From assembly GCA_030142905.1 (NCBI GenBank), contig JASJOG010000511.1, forward strand, positions 1-64,000: a stretch of 64,000 nucleotides of DNA. The letters run 5' to 3'. Position numbers and translations under genes: made by a program. This stretch comes from Heliopora coerulea. Its lineage: Eukaryota > Cnidaria > Anthozoa > Scleralcyonacea > Helioporidae. Shown here in pieces: positions 1 through 8,285 of this stretch; position 1 is the stretch's first letter; each line of letters opens with the position of its first letter. The notes below the pieces were generated by a model. That model had not been told where the DNA came from, made no database searches, and saw only the letters and a program-made list of their open reading frames with translations.

Positions 1-49
1 GCCGTAAGTTGGTTTCCAAAGTCTGTGCACAAAGTGTGCTGGTACCCAC

Positions 50-1771
50 ATGTTCTATTCTACTTATGCCTTGTTCCTCGTGCTCTTTCCAGCACTTTAC
101 TTTATCTCAAGCAAGAACTGTCCTGAATCGACCTCCACTGAGCTAGAAAAGATGCTTGCATCTCCACAGGACGATTCGACGATCAGCAAGCAAGTGCTTC
201 CTGGATATGTAAAGGTTCTTTAATTGTGATTATTTTGTTACATAATTTGGATCTTCTTTTCTCGTATCTCTTAAATGGGTTAACGTGAACTATCTACAGC
301 CATTTGATCTCAAAGTGCCTTTTCTCGTTCTAGGGTGAAGATTTTCAATTGACAAGTAAAATCGTCTCGCGTTAGCCGGAGTAAAATAACACAAGGCTTA
401 GGCCGCCGAGTTAAAGTTAAATTGGCTTTCTTTCTTTTGTTTCTGAATCACTTATTCAGGTTATTTTTAATCATGAGATAACTCTGGAAGTTATATCCCG
501 CCCATTCGCGGTTAAAAAGGTTGAAAATGTCTGCTCGTGTAGAAATCTTAGTACAGTAAATCTAAATCACAACTCAGATTCATCGTGAAATCCTTTTAAA
601 ATATTATCCTGCAATTGCATATTGGTAATTTTAGCTTAGTAGATTGGGTTCTGAAATTTCATTTCTGTATTTAACACGATGACTTGAGGTTTGTTCGATG
701 AAGCCATCAACAATACGCCATTTTCGTCTCATATAGAAATCTGGAATAACTCTGAACTTTGGGTATGGAATGAGAGATTTTATCCTTCGTGACAAAGGTT
801 ACGGTGTCTACGCACAGGTTTGTAGTCGTTAATTGTGAAGAATGTATTAAATCCTTTAAATTTCGAAGGAAAACATGGCGTGATACACCAGCACATGCAG
901 TACAGACCGAATGCACTAGCACTATAAACAACCCATCTTGAAGACAACATTTGAGTTCCGACATTAAAAGGATCGAATAATTTACGGCGTATTTTTTTGT
1001 ATATAAGTATTTTTCCTTCAAATGGAGAGTAGATGCAAGTGGTCGACTAACTTCAACGTGGTAGCTGGTGCCTGTAGGGAGGTCAATTTGAAATTAAAAT
1101 AACAACTTGGGAAGAGAGTTCTGACGAAAGTGACAATTCTTACCGTCTAACCCATCTGATATCATGTTAATGCTATCAAAATGACGTCAAACCTTTCAGT
1201 TTAGCCTAGACAGGGAAAGGAAGCTCCAAAAGTTACGAACACTGCAGCGTTCTATGTCTCAATTTACCTGCTCTCCCCCGTCCATGTTTTGATGCAGGTG
1301 ATAATCATATGTAGAATATAGAGAATAAGTGCTACAACCATAGCTAATTAAATCTTTGTCCTTTAGGTCAGTTGATAATTAACAGAGTTCGGCTATTCGA
1401 CAAAGTAAAATCACAAAGTAAAATCACATATTTATTTTAACTTTTTACAGTTGTACTTTTTGATTTTCCAGACCCATCTCGCCTTCGAGCAACCCTTACC
1501 AGGGGTGATATTTATCGATGGACTTTACCTTTTCAGTGTCTCGCACTTGCAGCACAATGGATGTCGTAGCTTTGTTCGTCTTAGAAGGGATAATACGGTA
1601 TACAGCGATTTACATGCCAACCATAGAAATTACGATCAGTAGAGTAAAACTGTACTTGCAATGTTGAAAAAGAGCCAGACTTTTTGGGTTTGGTTGGAGA
1701 GAAAAAAATTTTATGCAATATACGGTAGAAACCGGTATACCACTTTTGGTGGATTTTTCATCTCTCACTAA
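50..1771 (+). pseudogene. C1q-domain secreted protein, broken copy A
   Basis: Three-exon relic. Exon 1 (50-208) encodes a signal-peptide-like stretch (ALFLVLFPALYFISS) and an acidic linker ending at a GT donor at 209. Exon 2 (737-817, 81 nt) follows an AG and encodes 27 residues including GMRDFILRDKGYGVYAQ. Exon 3 starts at 1472 (THLAFEQ). Compared with the copy at 63724, exon 3 lacks about 100 bp of the N-terminal half of the C1q fold, between about 1509 and 1526, and stops at TAG 1640-1642. Recognisable C1q sequence continues past that stop to about 1771. The family is short secreted C1q/TNF-fold proteins, probably acting outside the cell. The internal deletion plus the nonsense codon make this copy non-functional by inference. 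The start at 50 is uncertain because the sequence before it does not match the other copies' MAFVGV/MALVGV start. Confidence 0.75.
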
Positions 1772-1949
1772 GGTTAAGGATTCGATGTGTAACATTACTC
1801 ATGATAAAGAATATTTAGACGTAATTATAGATATTGTTTCTGTAGTTTCTCTTGGAACTCGTTGATAAATTAACCAAATATAGTTGTTTGCAAGTTGACT
1901 TCGTTACATATTTTTTACATTTGACATGTACTGTCTTCAAGTTTGTTAA

Positions 1950-3085
1950 GTTTATTAAGATAAGTGTCTTTTATTTTTTCTACAAGAAATTAACCTGAAA
2001 AATCAAGAACATCCGAAATGTCTGACTTGCAGGTTATTATTATCTTGACTTTAACATATTAAACCCTTAAAAGCCCAGATTTTTCTAAATTTAAAATTAG
2101 AAGTTCAAAGCATTATCAAGATATTGAGAGCAGGCTACCCCAGGCATTTAATATCAAATATTGTTGACCAATTTCTCAACCCAATTAAGACGAGAAACTG
2201 ATTCCCGACTGTTTGTTGAAAGAAGAGAAGATGTTTGATAACTTACCGTATTGTAAAGCTAGCGTGAAATTAAGCAAGTACTTTCCTACTAAATTCAACT
2301 GGTTTACAAACGAGTGTGTTATCCTTATTATCTTATGACAAATGCTGAAAATAAAAAGCCTTTTAATTCAAAAGGCAAAAATTCCCTCAGGTCACATGCG
2401 GTGTATTCTGGGAAATGCTTATTTGGGGAATCGTACATTAGAGAAACCTTGAGAAGTGAAAAACGGAACTCCACAATCACAGAGAGAAATCAGAACCTTC
2501 GTGTTGGCCATTTAACGAAGAATTCCATGCATTCACGTGGAACATTTTGGCTATAAAATTCACACAAAGAGAAGAATCATGGAAAGAAAACCGACCATCC
2601 CCCAATGAAATTGTTTTATGGCAAACGTTTTCCCTTAGAAAATTACATCGGACATAAAAAAGTTACTGTTTGCGGTGCTTCTAGTTTGTATTGAGGACGA
2701 CTTTACGTCGAAAACATTTTGTTATTTTCCTGTTTTTAACAAAAAATTTTAAGCCATTTTAATACATTTCAATAGGGAATATAATGACACCAAATTTGAA
2801 GTATTCAGTGAGTTCAAAATCCCATTGAAATTTGTTTCTGCACCTAATTTACATTAATTAAATCCCACAGATATTTACGTTTGCGAGCTAGAAGAGTAAA
2901 CAATAATTGGACGAGATCAAAGCGTTGGGAAAAATACATTTTGTTATCAGCGACAAACAGATAAATTATTTGCAGAGCTAGATTGGCGAGAGAGACAACA
3001 ATTGGTCTGCGAAACAGGAAATTCAGTATTCTTTTAGATTACCGAGCCCCATAATGATTAAGTCCCGTTTACGTCACATAGAACG
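1950..3085. repeat. Diverged intergenic duplication (partner 53498-54685)
   Basis: This gene-free stretch matches 53498-54685 in order: the shared start near GAAATTAA, then CCCAGATTTTTCTAAATTTAAA, and the end near ACCGAGCCCC and TTACGTCACA. It lies downstream of C1q copy A, while its partner lies upstream of C1q copy C, so it was probably copied with the gene cluster. A reading frame at 2314-2556 is not convincing as a gene. Confidence 0.6.
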
Positions 3086-3514
3086 AGGTACACCCAAGAA
3101 ACCTGCAGAAATTGTTAAATAATCTTCCTTTTTATCATTGGGCGGAAAAATTGTCAGTCATCAATGGTACTCAATTATCGAAAGAAAGAAGCTTTATATT
3201 TACAAAGCCAAATAAACCTTGATTCTCCACGAAAAGATATAATATCAAAAGTAGTTTGATTTCGAGTTAAATACCTTGACAAATGAAGCTTTCATGCAAA
3301 TTGATGGCTACTTTGACAAGTAAAGGATAAATAATGCACTTAGTTCATGACCCAAATATCTATAGGCGAGTTCCTGCTAGGGGTTTAGTGCCTCCGGATA
3401 GTCATTCGTAACCATAAATTAAAAAACAGTGCTGAGTAGGCACTGTTGAAATCCTAGTGAAATGATTGGAAAGGTCTGAGTAGTGACGGAATGTAAAGAG
3501 TATTGCTCGTCAGC

Positions 3515-3560
3515 ACTGCACTGATGAGGGCCAATAGGCCGAAACAGTTCTGTCTGCAGT
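3515..3560 (+). ncRNA. Hammerhead ribozyme-like motif 1
   Basis: All parts of a hammerhead are present in order. Stem I 5' strand is ACTGCA (3515-3520), then the core CTGATGA (3521-3527). Stem II is GGCC-AATA-GGCC (3529-3540). The core GAAA follows at 3541-3544, stem III is ACAG-TT-CTGT, the predicted cleavage site is after C3554, and the stem I 3' strand is TGCAGT (3555-3560), which pairs fully with the 5' strand. Hammerheads of this compact type are known in PLEs and metazoan retrozymes. Activity is inferred. Confidence 0.75.
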
Positions 3561-3744
3561 TAGATATCGTTCTATGGCCTCTTGGTTCATATTGAGCGCT
3601 CTACAGGATGAGTCATGCCGCTAGTGCATTTGCGAACACTCACTAGTCTCTAGTTAAAGCGCTCTGACATGGCTTAGATGTACCACAAGCGTGGAACATT
3701 TGAGTTGCCTATATAATGTAGGCTTCTCCATCCTGCTCATCAGC

Positions 3745-3789
3745 ACTGCACTGATGAGGCCCAATAGGCCGAAACGGTTCCGTCTCCAG

Positions 3790-3790
<1 letters not shown>
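3745..3790 (+). ncRNA. Hammerhead ribozyme-like motif 2
   Basis: Second copy 230 bp downstream. The core CTGATGA (3751-3757), a GGCC/GGCC stem II and GAAAC (3771-3775) are kept. Stem III reads ACGG-TT-CCGT against ACAG-TT-CTGT in motif 1, a paired change that supports the fold. The stem I 3' strand (TCCAGT) has one mismatch, so this copy may be weaker. Predicted cleavage is after C3784. Confidence 0.7.
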
Positions 3791-3829
<39 letters not shown>

Positions 3830-4081
3830 ACACACACACATACGCACACACACATACGCACACACACGAAGATTAAACATATATACCCTCCCTCTTTTCG
3901 ATGTTGTTGAGCACTCTACGGATATATAAGGATAACCGATGGCGTTAAGTAATGCCCACAACTCGAATATCGGTTTGAGCACTGTTGTCCCTTAACAATC
4001 GAAGTTCATTCCGAGCTCCACTGATGAGCTGTAGTACAGCGAAACGTACGTCTGCAGATTGAACATATACATGTATATTTA

Positions 4082-4158
<77 letters not shown>

Positions 4159-4318
4159 ACATATATATATACATATATATATACATATATATATACATAT
4201 ATATATATACATATATATATACATATATATATACATATATATATACATATATATATACATATATATATACATATATATATACATATATATATACATATAT
4301 ATATACATATATATATAC

Positions 4319-4370
<52 letters not shown>

Positions 4371-4372
4371 GT
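3791..4372. repeat. TA/CA microsatellite and 12-bp ACATATATATAT array
   Basis: (TA)n then (CA)n-rich tract at 3791-3866; then, after a unique spacer containing hammerhead motif 3, (TA)n from about 4077 and a near-regular tandem array of ACATATATATAT at about 4155-4340. Reading frames here ([10 protein letters not shown]) are low-complexity artefacts. Confidence 0.9.
4016..4057 (+). ncRNA. Hammerhead ribozyme-like motif 3 (diverged)
   Basis: Third unit. The core is CTGATGA (4021-4027), stem II is GCTGT-AGT-ACAGC (a different but perfect stem), then GAAAC, stem III ACGTACGT and a predicted cut after C4052. Stem I pairs CTCCA with TGCAG at four of five positions. The core is kept although all helices changed sequence, as expected of a real ribozyme, but the tight stem III loop leaves activity uncertain. 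Confidence 0.6.
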
Positions 4373-4568
4373 GTATGTGTGTGAAAATGGTCACAAAAAA
4401 CATATGTAAATGAGATAGTGGCTCGTCACTCGCCTAAAATATCACCGATCAGCAAACCAGGTGGATGTGTCAAAAAATTTGGAGGTGAGTAGAAGCTAAA
4501 CACAAGCGAGCTAAGTAGCTATTGTTAACGCTCTCCCGTGCAAAGCAAACACATTGGCCACACAGGAA

Positions 4569-4606
4569 TTAAGTAAAAGAAAAACGTTCATTGAGTCAGT
4601 CAGGGT
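4569..4606 (-). pseudogene. Last codons of the Penelope-like element split by the Polinton
   Basis: On the minus strand this reads to LNERFSFT then a stop at 4569-4571, which looks like the C-terminus of a PLE protein. It continues the frame that ends at 22530 on the other side of the Polinton (RLIFKIGTIYP). The 6-bp duplication CAGGGT sits at the junction. One in-frame stop lies just after the junction, so the PLE was probably already degenerate or has decayed since. Confidence 0.6.
4601..4606. repeat. Polinton target-site duplication, left
   Basis: CAGGGT, identical to 22524-22529, immediately outside the first base of the TIR. Confidence 0.9.
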
Positions 4607-5049
4607 AGTAGTCTATAGAAGCCGGGTTCTTGGACATTTTGGGATTTGACTAAATTTCCACATTTTCAAAATCGATAAAAATAGTCGGGAAAAACCCTTT
4701 TCCTTGTTTACGTAATTTTCAGCTGCTTCGCTGAGCAGCTCTGCTGCCTTCGGTTCGCTCGATCACTTCCGGTCACTTCCGGTCTCTTCAAGGAATTTGT
4801 TAACGTTACCGGGAATTTCAACACATTTAAAAAACGGGTCAAAATTTTCAAAGTGTCGCGGGGGAATCACCGGACTAACATTTTTCAAATTCCAAACATT
4901 CCATACATGCTCAATCTCCCTAACAACTAGCCTCGCTCGATGTCAACAAAAAAACTATTTTCGGATTCGCCGGTTGTTAGGGAGATCTGGAATGTATGGA
5001 ATGTGGGGAAAACCCCTCAACGACTGGTGGGGAATTACCTTTTTTAACA
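4607..5049 (+). repeat. Polinton left terminal inverted repeat
   Basis: Matches the reverse complement of 22080-22523 almost base for base, with a few substitutions and a 1-bp length difference near 5008-5030. It contains a 20-bp hairpin (4721-4740), a repeated CACTTCCGGT motif near 4766-4785 and a larger internal palindrome (4896-5004). No convincing gene lies in it. Confidence 0.95.
4896..5004. repeat. Cruciform-forming palindrome inside left TIR (twin at 22126-22234)
   Basis: Two ~32-bp arms (4896-4927 and 4973-5004) are inverted copies of each other with about four mismatches, around a 45-bp loop. The same structure occurs in the right TIR. Confidence 0.85.
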
Positions 5050-5099
5050 TAACCGAAGGTCCACGCGAAGCGTTTTTAAGAATTTTGTTTTAAATAAAA

Positions 5100-5297
5100 A
5101 TGTATGATATAGTTTTAAAAAATACTAATAGATATTTATTTACAATATGTAAAAAATGTTTGAAAATTCTAAATTTTTACCTAAGATTTAGTAAATTGTT
5201 TAGATTTTTTTGGAATAATGTTTTTAAACTTTATATTTATATTTCAGAACCTAGAACATTTCGATGTAAAATTTGTGGAAAAATTAGTTATTATTAA
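5100..5297 (+). CDS. Small Cys-rich hypothetical protein
   Basis: A 65-residue frame just inside the left TIR. I do not recognise it. It is rich in basic and aromatic residues and has two Cys pairs (CKKC near residues 18-21, CKIC near 57-60) that could bind zinc as a pair. The start codon is preceded by TAAATAAAAATG, close to the motif that precedes most other genes in this element, which is the main reason to list it. It is separated from the next gene by 16 bp on the same strand. It could still be chance in A+T-rich DNA. Confidence 0.4.
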   Translation: MYDIVLKNTNRYLFTICKKCLKILNFYLRFSKLFRFFWNNVFKLYIYISEPRTFRCKICGKISYY

Positions 5298-5304
5298 AAT
5301 TTAA

Positions 5305-5316
5305 TATAAATAAATG
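5305..5316 (+). promoter_or_regulatory. TATAAATAAATG start-codon motif (type example)
   Basis: The motif ends in the ATG of the gene at 5314. Equivalent sites with TATAAATAAATG or TATAAAATAAATG lie at the starts 12467, 13154, 14664, 16182, 16750 and 17015 on the plus strand and at 6375 and 9666 on the minus strand. Looser A+T forms lie at 5100, 6997, 8252, 10808, 10830 and 17287. The recurrence at so many starts on both strands implies a promoter or initiator, not chance. The role is inferred. Confidence 0.75.
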
Positions 5317-5763
5317 GGTCATTGTATTTCAAAAACAAAAAGTGAAAATAATTCACACGATTCAAGTATTGAAAATCATATTGAAAATTCTAAAAATAAA
5401 AATTCAAAATCAAATCTTGACCGATCCGGTATAAATCTTCATGGTTATCCACCAATAAATTTTAGAAAAGTTAAAAAAAGCGGTTTTAGAATTGGCGCGC
5501 ATGTTGATATCGGTTTTAAAGATTTTGAAGCTGGTGCGAATTTTGGAAGTAATTCTATTGAAGAGGTTAATTTTTCAGAAAATAATAGTCATTTGAAATT
5601 ATTAAAGTCTCTTGAAAATGAAAATAAAAATGACACAGAAAAAGATAAAATAATTGCTTCACTAATTAATTTAAAAAATGATAATGTTAACATTCCCTCC
5701 GGTCATCGACTTCGTCGCCCTTCGGGTTCCGCTGAGCCAAAACCTAAAAATGAAGATGAATAA
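5314..5763 (+). CDS. Predicted N-myristoylated Polinton protein, unknown function
   Basis: 149 residues with no family I recognise. It begins MGHCISKTKS: Gly2, Cys4 and Ser6 match the usual N-myristoylation signal, with a possible palmitoylated Cys, so membrane anchoring is likely if it is made in an animal cell. The first 45 residues are Asn/Ser/Lys-rich and probably disordered. A middle stretch (residues 55-90) is Gly/Phe-rich (IGAHVDIGFKDFEAGANFGS), followed by an acidic, Lys-rich tail. The start is fixed by the TATAAATAAATG motif. Codons for GHRLRRPSGSAEP near the end coincide with a GC-rich double hairpin (5707-5726), unlike the rest of the gene. It is the only long rightward gene in the left arm and ends tail-to-tail with the leftward block. 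Confidence 0.7.
   Translation: MGHCISKTKSENNSHDSSIENHIENSKNKNSKSNLDRSGINLHGYPPINFRKVKKSGFRIGAHVDIGFKDFEAGANFGSNSIEEVNFSENNSHLKLLKSLENENKNDTEKDKIIASLINLKNDNVNIPSGHRLRRPSGSAEPKPKNEDE
5707..5726. repeat. GC-rich double hairpin in coding sequence
   Basis: CGAC-TTC-GTCG followed directly by CCC-TTC-GGG, in frame near the end of the gene at 5314. Confidence 0.8.
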
Positions 5764-5799
5764 TTTTGTAATTTTATAATAAATCAATATATTATAAAA

Positions 5800-6375
5800 T
5801 TAATTTGTTGAGGATGTTGATTCTTCTGTCGGAGGTGTTGAAGCTTCGCTTCCGGACCTTCGGTCCGATTTTGTTTTAGTTTGTTTTTTAATAACATGTT
5901 TTCCAACGGTAATACCACCAGATAATATTCCAAGATATGGTAGATATGGAGATACTTTTTCAACTACATTTTTTACATCTCTTTTTAATAATTTATCTTT
6001 AACAAGTTCTTTTTCTAATTCTTCACTACTTTCAATTGCTTCTAACCCTCCTAATAAATCTGAAAATTTACTAATAAGTAAATCTGTTAAAAATACGTTT
6101 GCTTTTTCTGCTTGTTTAATTTCATATTCAGAATAAATTTTTAATATAATTTTATCACTCGCTTTTTTCAAATTTTGAACTGATTGACAAATTTCCCCAT
6201 CTTCAGACAATCTTATCAATTCTTCTCGTTTTTTCATTACTTCTTTTTTAACATCTTGCGTTTTACTTTCTTGATCATCCGACTGACCGCTTGCGGACCG
6301 TAGGTCACGTTGATTACTTGCGGATGTATTTGATTCCATTTGTGGTATTTTTACATAATCACTAGTTGCACTCAT
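5800..6375 (-). CDS. Hypothetical coiled protein, last gene of leftward block
   Basis: 191 residues, unrecognised. The N-terminal third is polar and Ser/Gln/Asp-rich, the middle is strongly helical and charged (likely coiled coil), and a short hydrophobic stretch (YLPYLGILSGGITVGKHVI) near residues 144-162 could touch membrane. The tail is Ser/Thr-rich. The start has TATAAAATAAATG and overlaps the stop of the ATPase gene by 14 nt. Two segments are encoded by GC-rich hairpins: RSASGQ near residues 26-31 (6287-6306) and SDRRSGSEAS near the C-terminus (5840-5867). A virion or assembly role is only a guess from its place after the capsid and ATPase genes. Confidence 0.65.
   Translation of the reverse strand: MSATSDYVKIPQMESNTSASNQRDLRSASGQSDDQESKTQDVKKEVMKKREELIRLSEDGEICQSVQNLKKASDKIILKIYSEYEIKQAEKANVFLTDLLISKFSDLLGGLEAIESSEELEKELVKDKLLKRDVKNVVEKVSPYLPYLGILSGGITVGKHVIKKQTKTKSDRRSGSEASTPPTEESTSSTN
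5840..5867. repeat. GC-rich double hairpin in coding sequence
   Basis: GAAGCTTCGCTTC then CGGACC-TTC-GGTCCG (a perfect 6-bp stem with 3-nt loop), inside the C-terminal codons of the gene at 5800-6375. Confidence 0.85.
6287..6306. repeat. GC-rich double hairpin in coding sequence
   Basis: CCGC-TT-GCGG overlapping GACC-GTA-GGTC, near the N-terminus of the gene at 5800-6375. Confidence 0.7.
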
Positions 6376-6997
6376 TTATTTTATAACTAAATGGAAAAAT
6401 TAAATTTATTTCTAAACATGAATATTTTTTTGTTTTCAAAGTTTCCAAAATTTTTTCCATCGAACTCTGTTCGCCGCTTCGCGGTTTGCGGTCGCCTACG
6501 CCTAAATATTCTTGAATTATTGTTGTCATATCTTTTTTATTAGGGTTATAAAATGTGACTAATTTTGAAATATTTTCTCTAAATGGTTTTGCAATAGATG
6601 TCAGCTGCTGGGTTATCACACAGCAGCTAAGATTATAATGTCTAGCGCTAAACCCTAATTTAACCAACTCGCTTGTTCTATTTTTAACATTTTTTCCACT
6701 TGCACAATCATCCAATATGATTAAACTTTTACTTCCTTTTGAAAAGTCAACTATAAATTTTAACCAATCTTCAACAATATCTTTGTCACAAGGAATAGCA
6801 ATAAAATCTTCATCTTTATCATATTTCCAATTTTCATAAGTTTTATTCCATTCAAATGTTGGACAAATTAGAAAAATATAATCAAAATAATTTTTATATT
6901 CATTTTCTATAAAATCCAAAAGATATTTTGTTTTTCCACAAGCAGTCATTCCAACAATTATCATATTAAATGGTTTTTTGTCATCGTTCACGTTCAT
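6362..6997 (-). CDS. A32-like genome-packaging ATPase
   Basis: 211 residues. Walker A is GMTACGKT (residues 16-23) and Walker B is LIILDD (92-97), followed by a conserved ITQQ (128-131) at the expected sensor position. This order and length match the FtsK/HerA-type A32 packaging ATPases of Polintons, virophages and large DNA viruses, which drive DNA into preformed capsids. It sits immediately downstream of the candidate major capsid gene, the usual partner, with a 16-bp gap. The start is preceded by an A+T run (AAAAATAAAAAATG), a looser form of the element's start motif. A segment near residues 166-174 (GVGDRKPRSGE) coincides with a GC-rich double hairpin (6461-6484) inserted in frame after the catalytic core. 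The reading frame is intact. Confidence 0.9.
   Translation of the reverse strand: MNVNDDKKPFNMIIVGMTACGKTKYLLDFIENEYKNYFDYIFLICPTFEWNKTYENWKYDKDEDFIAIPCDKDIVEDWLKFIVDFSKGSKSLIILDDCASGKNVKNRTSELVKLGFSARHYNLSCCVITQQLTSIAKPFRENISKLVTFYNPNKKDMTTIIQEYLGVGDRKPRSGEQSSMEKILETLKTKKYSCLEINLIFPFSYKINECN
6461..6484. repeat. GC-rich double hairpin inside ATPase gene
   Basis: CGAAC-TCT-GTTCG then CCGC-TTC-GCGG, in frame, downstream of the Walker motifs. Confidence 0.8.
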
Positions 6998-7013
6998 TTT
7001 TTATTTTTGATGT

Positions 7014-8252
7014 TTAAAACTGAATTGAAGATAAATCTTTATTTACAATATTTAACAACCCATCGCTTATTACAAATACATAACACATTACATTTGCTGT
7101 AGTAGCAGTCTTTTTAATTTCCAACATTAACCCAGATTGTGTGTTTACTAATTTTTTTCCAGTTCCATAAACAAAATTGTCGTCTAATGTTCTCAAATCA
7201 ATACATAATGCGAAAGAGTCTTTGTAGAATTTTTCAATATCCATAACTGCATCACAGTCAAAATAATTACATCTAAATATTCTTTTTGCTTCTTCAAAAA
7301 ATCTACGTTTGGGAAATCCTTGGGAATAAACACTATTTGGAATTCCTTCAACACTAATTTTTACATCTGTTATATTTGGGTAAACAAATTGTTCACTGTC
7401 TGTAACAGTTTTATTTCTAAATAGCAACACAACCGCTTTCATACTTTTTCGCGGAATATTTATGGTTTCATTGTGTAAAGTAGCGTTTTTATCCCATTCT
7501 ACTGTTTTCATCAAAGTCACATAATTATATGACAATGATCTTCCTGAGGTGTAATTTGTTAAAATATCAGTTGCTAAATCTTGATTTTCAATAGTTTCAT
7601 ATTCCAATTCTAAATTTTCTAATTTGTATCCTACAACACTTTGACCACTTTGTGCAACCATAATTTCACTAGCTTTTGGGAAAGTTAAAACATATTGAAA
7701 ATTATTTATCATTCCATAAGGAGAATATAATCCATGATCTGCAAGTATTTTTTCCAGTTTTAAACATTGTTTTGTTCCATAAATGTCAAACATTAACTTA
7801 TCAGAAACTTTTTCTGCACTTCCACTTGTTGCTCCAGAGTCATCTTTTGAAATTAATTTTCTAAGATTTTCTCTTGCAATACCATACTCAACCATATCTT
7901 CTCTTTCGAATTTAGTTTTCCAAAGATCTTTGTAAATTTCCAAAATAGATTCTCCGCTATTATCGTAAACAATTTCTCCAGCAAATTTAACAACTAATCT
8001 TTTCTTTAACAATTTTGATAAATTATTTAAAAACCAAGACTTTGTATTTGAATTTTTAAAATTAAATAACAATCTTAATGAATCGGGTACAAGACACAAA
8101 TTAGGGTTTAATTTTGGGATATCTATATAAAGGTCTTCTTCTGGATTTACTGAATTTGGATTTAAAGTTACAACATGTCTTGTTCTGATTCCTTTAATAT
8201 CACTCATTTTGGATCTTTTATATCCTGGATATAATTCGTTTACTCTATTCAT
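7014..8252 (-). CDS. Candidate Polinton major capsid protein
   Basis: 412 residues, intact. It resembles a group of proteins common in cnidarian and other animal Polintons, with an N-terminal block VVTLNPNSVNPEEDLYIDIP (residues 27-46) and a C-terminal block YPNITDVKISVEGIPN then VYSQGFPKRRFF (291-319). Position next to the A32-like ATPase, length and beta-rich composition fit a double jelly-roll major capsid protein, but no catalytic motif exists to prove it, so the call rests on family resemblance and synteny. No GC-rich hairpin was seen inside this gene, unlike several neighbours, which suggests such insertions are not tolerated here. The start follows TATATAATAAAAAATG. An alternative is another structural protein of the same module. 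Confidence 0.7.
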   Translation of the reverse strand: MNRVNELYPGYKRSKMSDIKGIRTRHVVTLNPNSVNPEEDLYIDIPKLNPNLCLVPDSLRLLFNFKNSNTKSWFLNNLSKLLKKRLVVKFAGEIVYDNSGESILEIYKDLWKTKFEREDMVEYGIARENLRKLISKDDSGATSGSAEKVSDKLMFDIYGTKQCLKLEKILADHGLYSPYGMINNFQYVLTFPKASEIMVAQSGQSVVGYKLENLELEYETIENQDLATDILTNYTSGRSLSYNYVTLMKTVEWDKNATLHNETINIPRKSMKAVVLLFRNKTVTDSEQFVYPNITDVKISVEGIPNSVYSQGFPKRRFFEEAKRIFRCNYFDCDAVMDIEKFYKDSFALCIDLRTLDDNFVYGTGKKLVNTQSGLMLEIKKTATTANVMCYVFVISDGLLNIVNKDLSSIQF

Positions 8253-8285
8253 TTTTTATTATATAGGAAATACAAAAAATTTTTT

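Noticed and set aside
2314..2556. 80-residue ORF with faint C2H2 zinc-finger look (also near 53970 and 31800).
   Set aside because: Cys/His spacing is broken, the frames are not conserved between the duplicated copies, and no full finger exists. At most an ancient relic.
3654..4409. Several ORFs of the IYIYIY/CVCVC type on both strands.
   Set aside because: They are translations of TA and CA microsatellites and a 12-bp array, with no coding signal.
4797..5093. 98-residue ORF across the left TIR.
   Set aside because: It is TIR sequence with a palindrome, no domain, and no TATAAATAAATG start.
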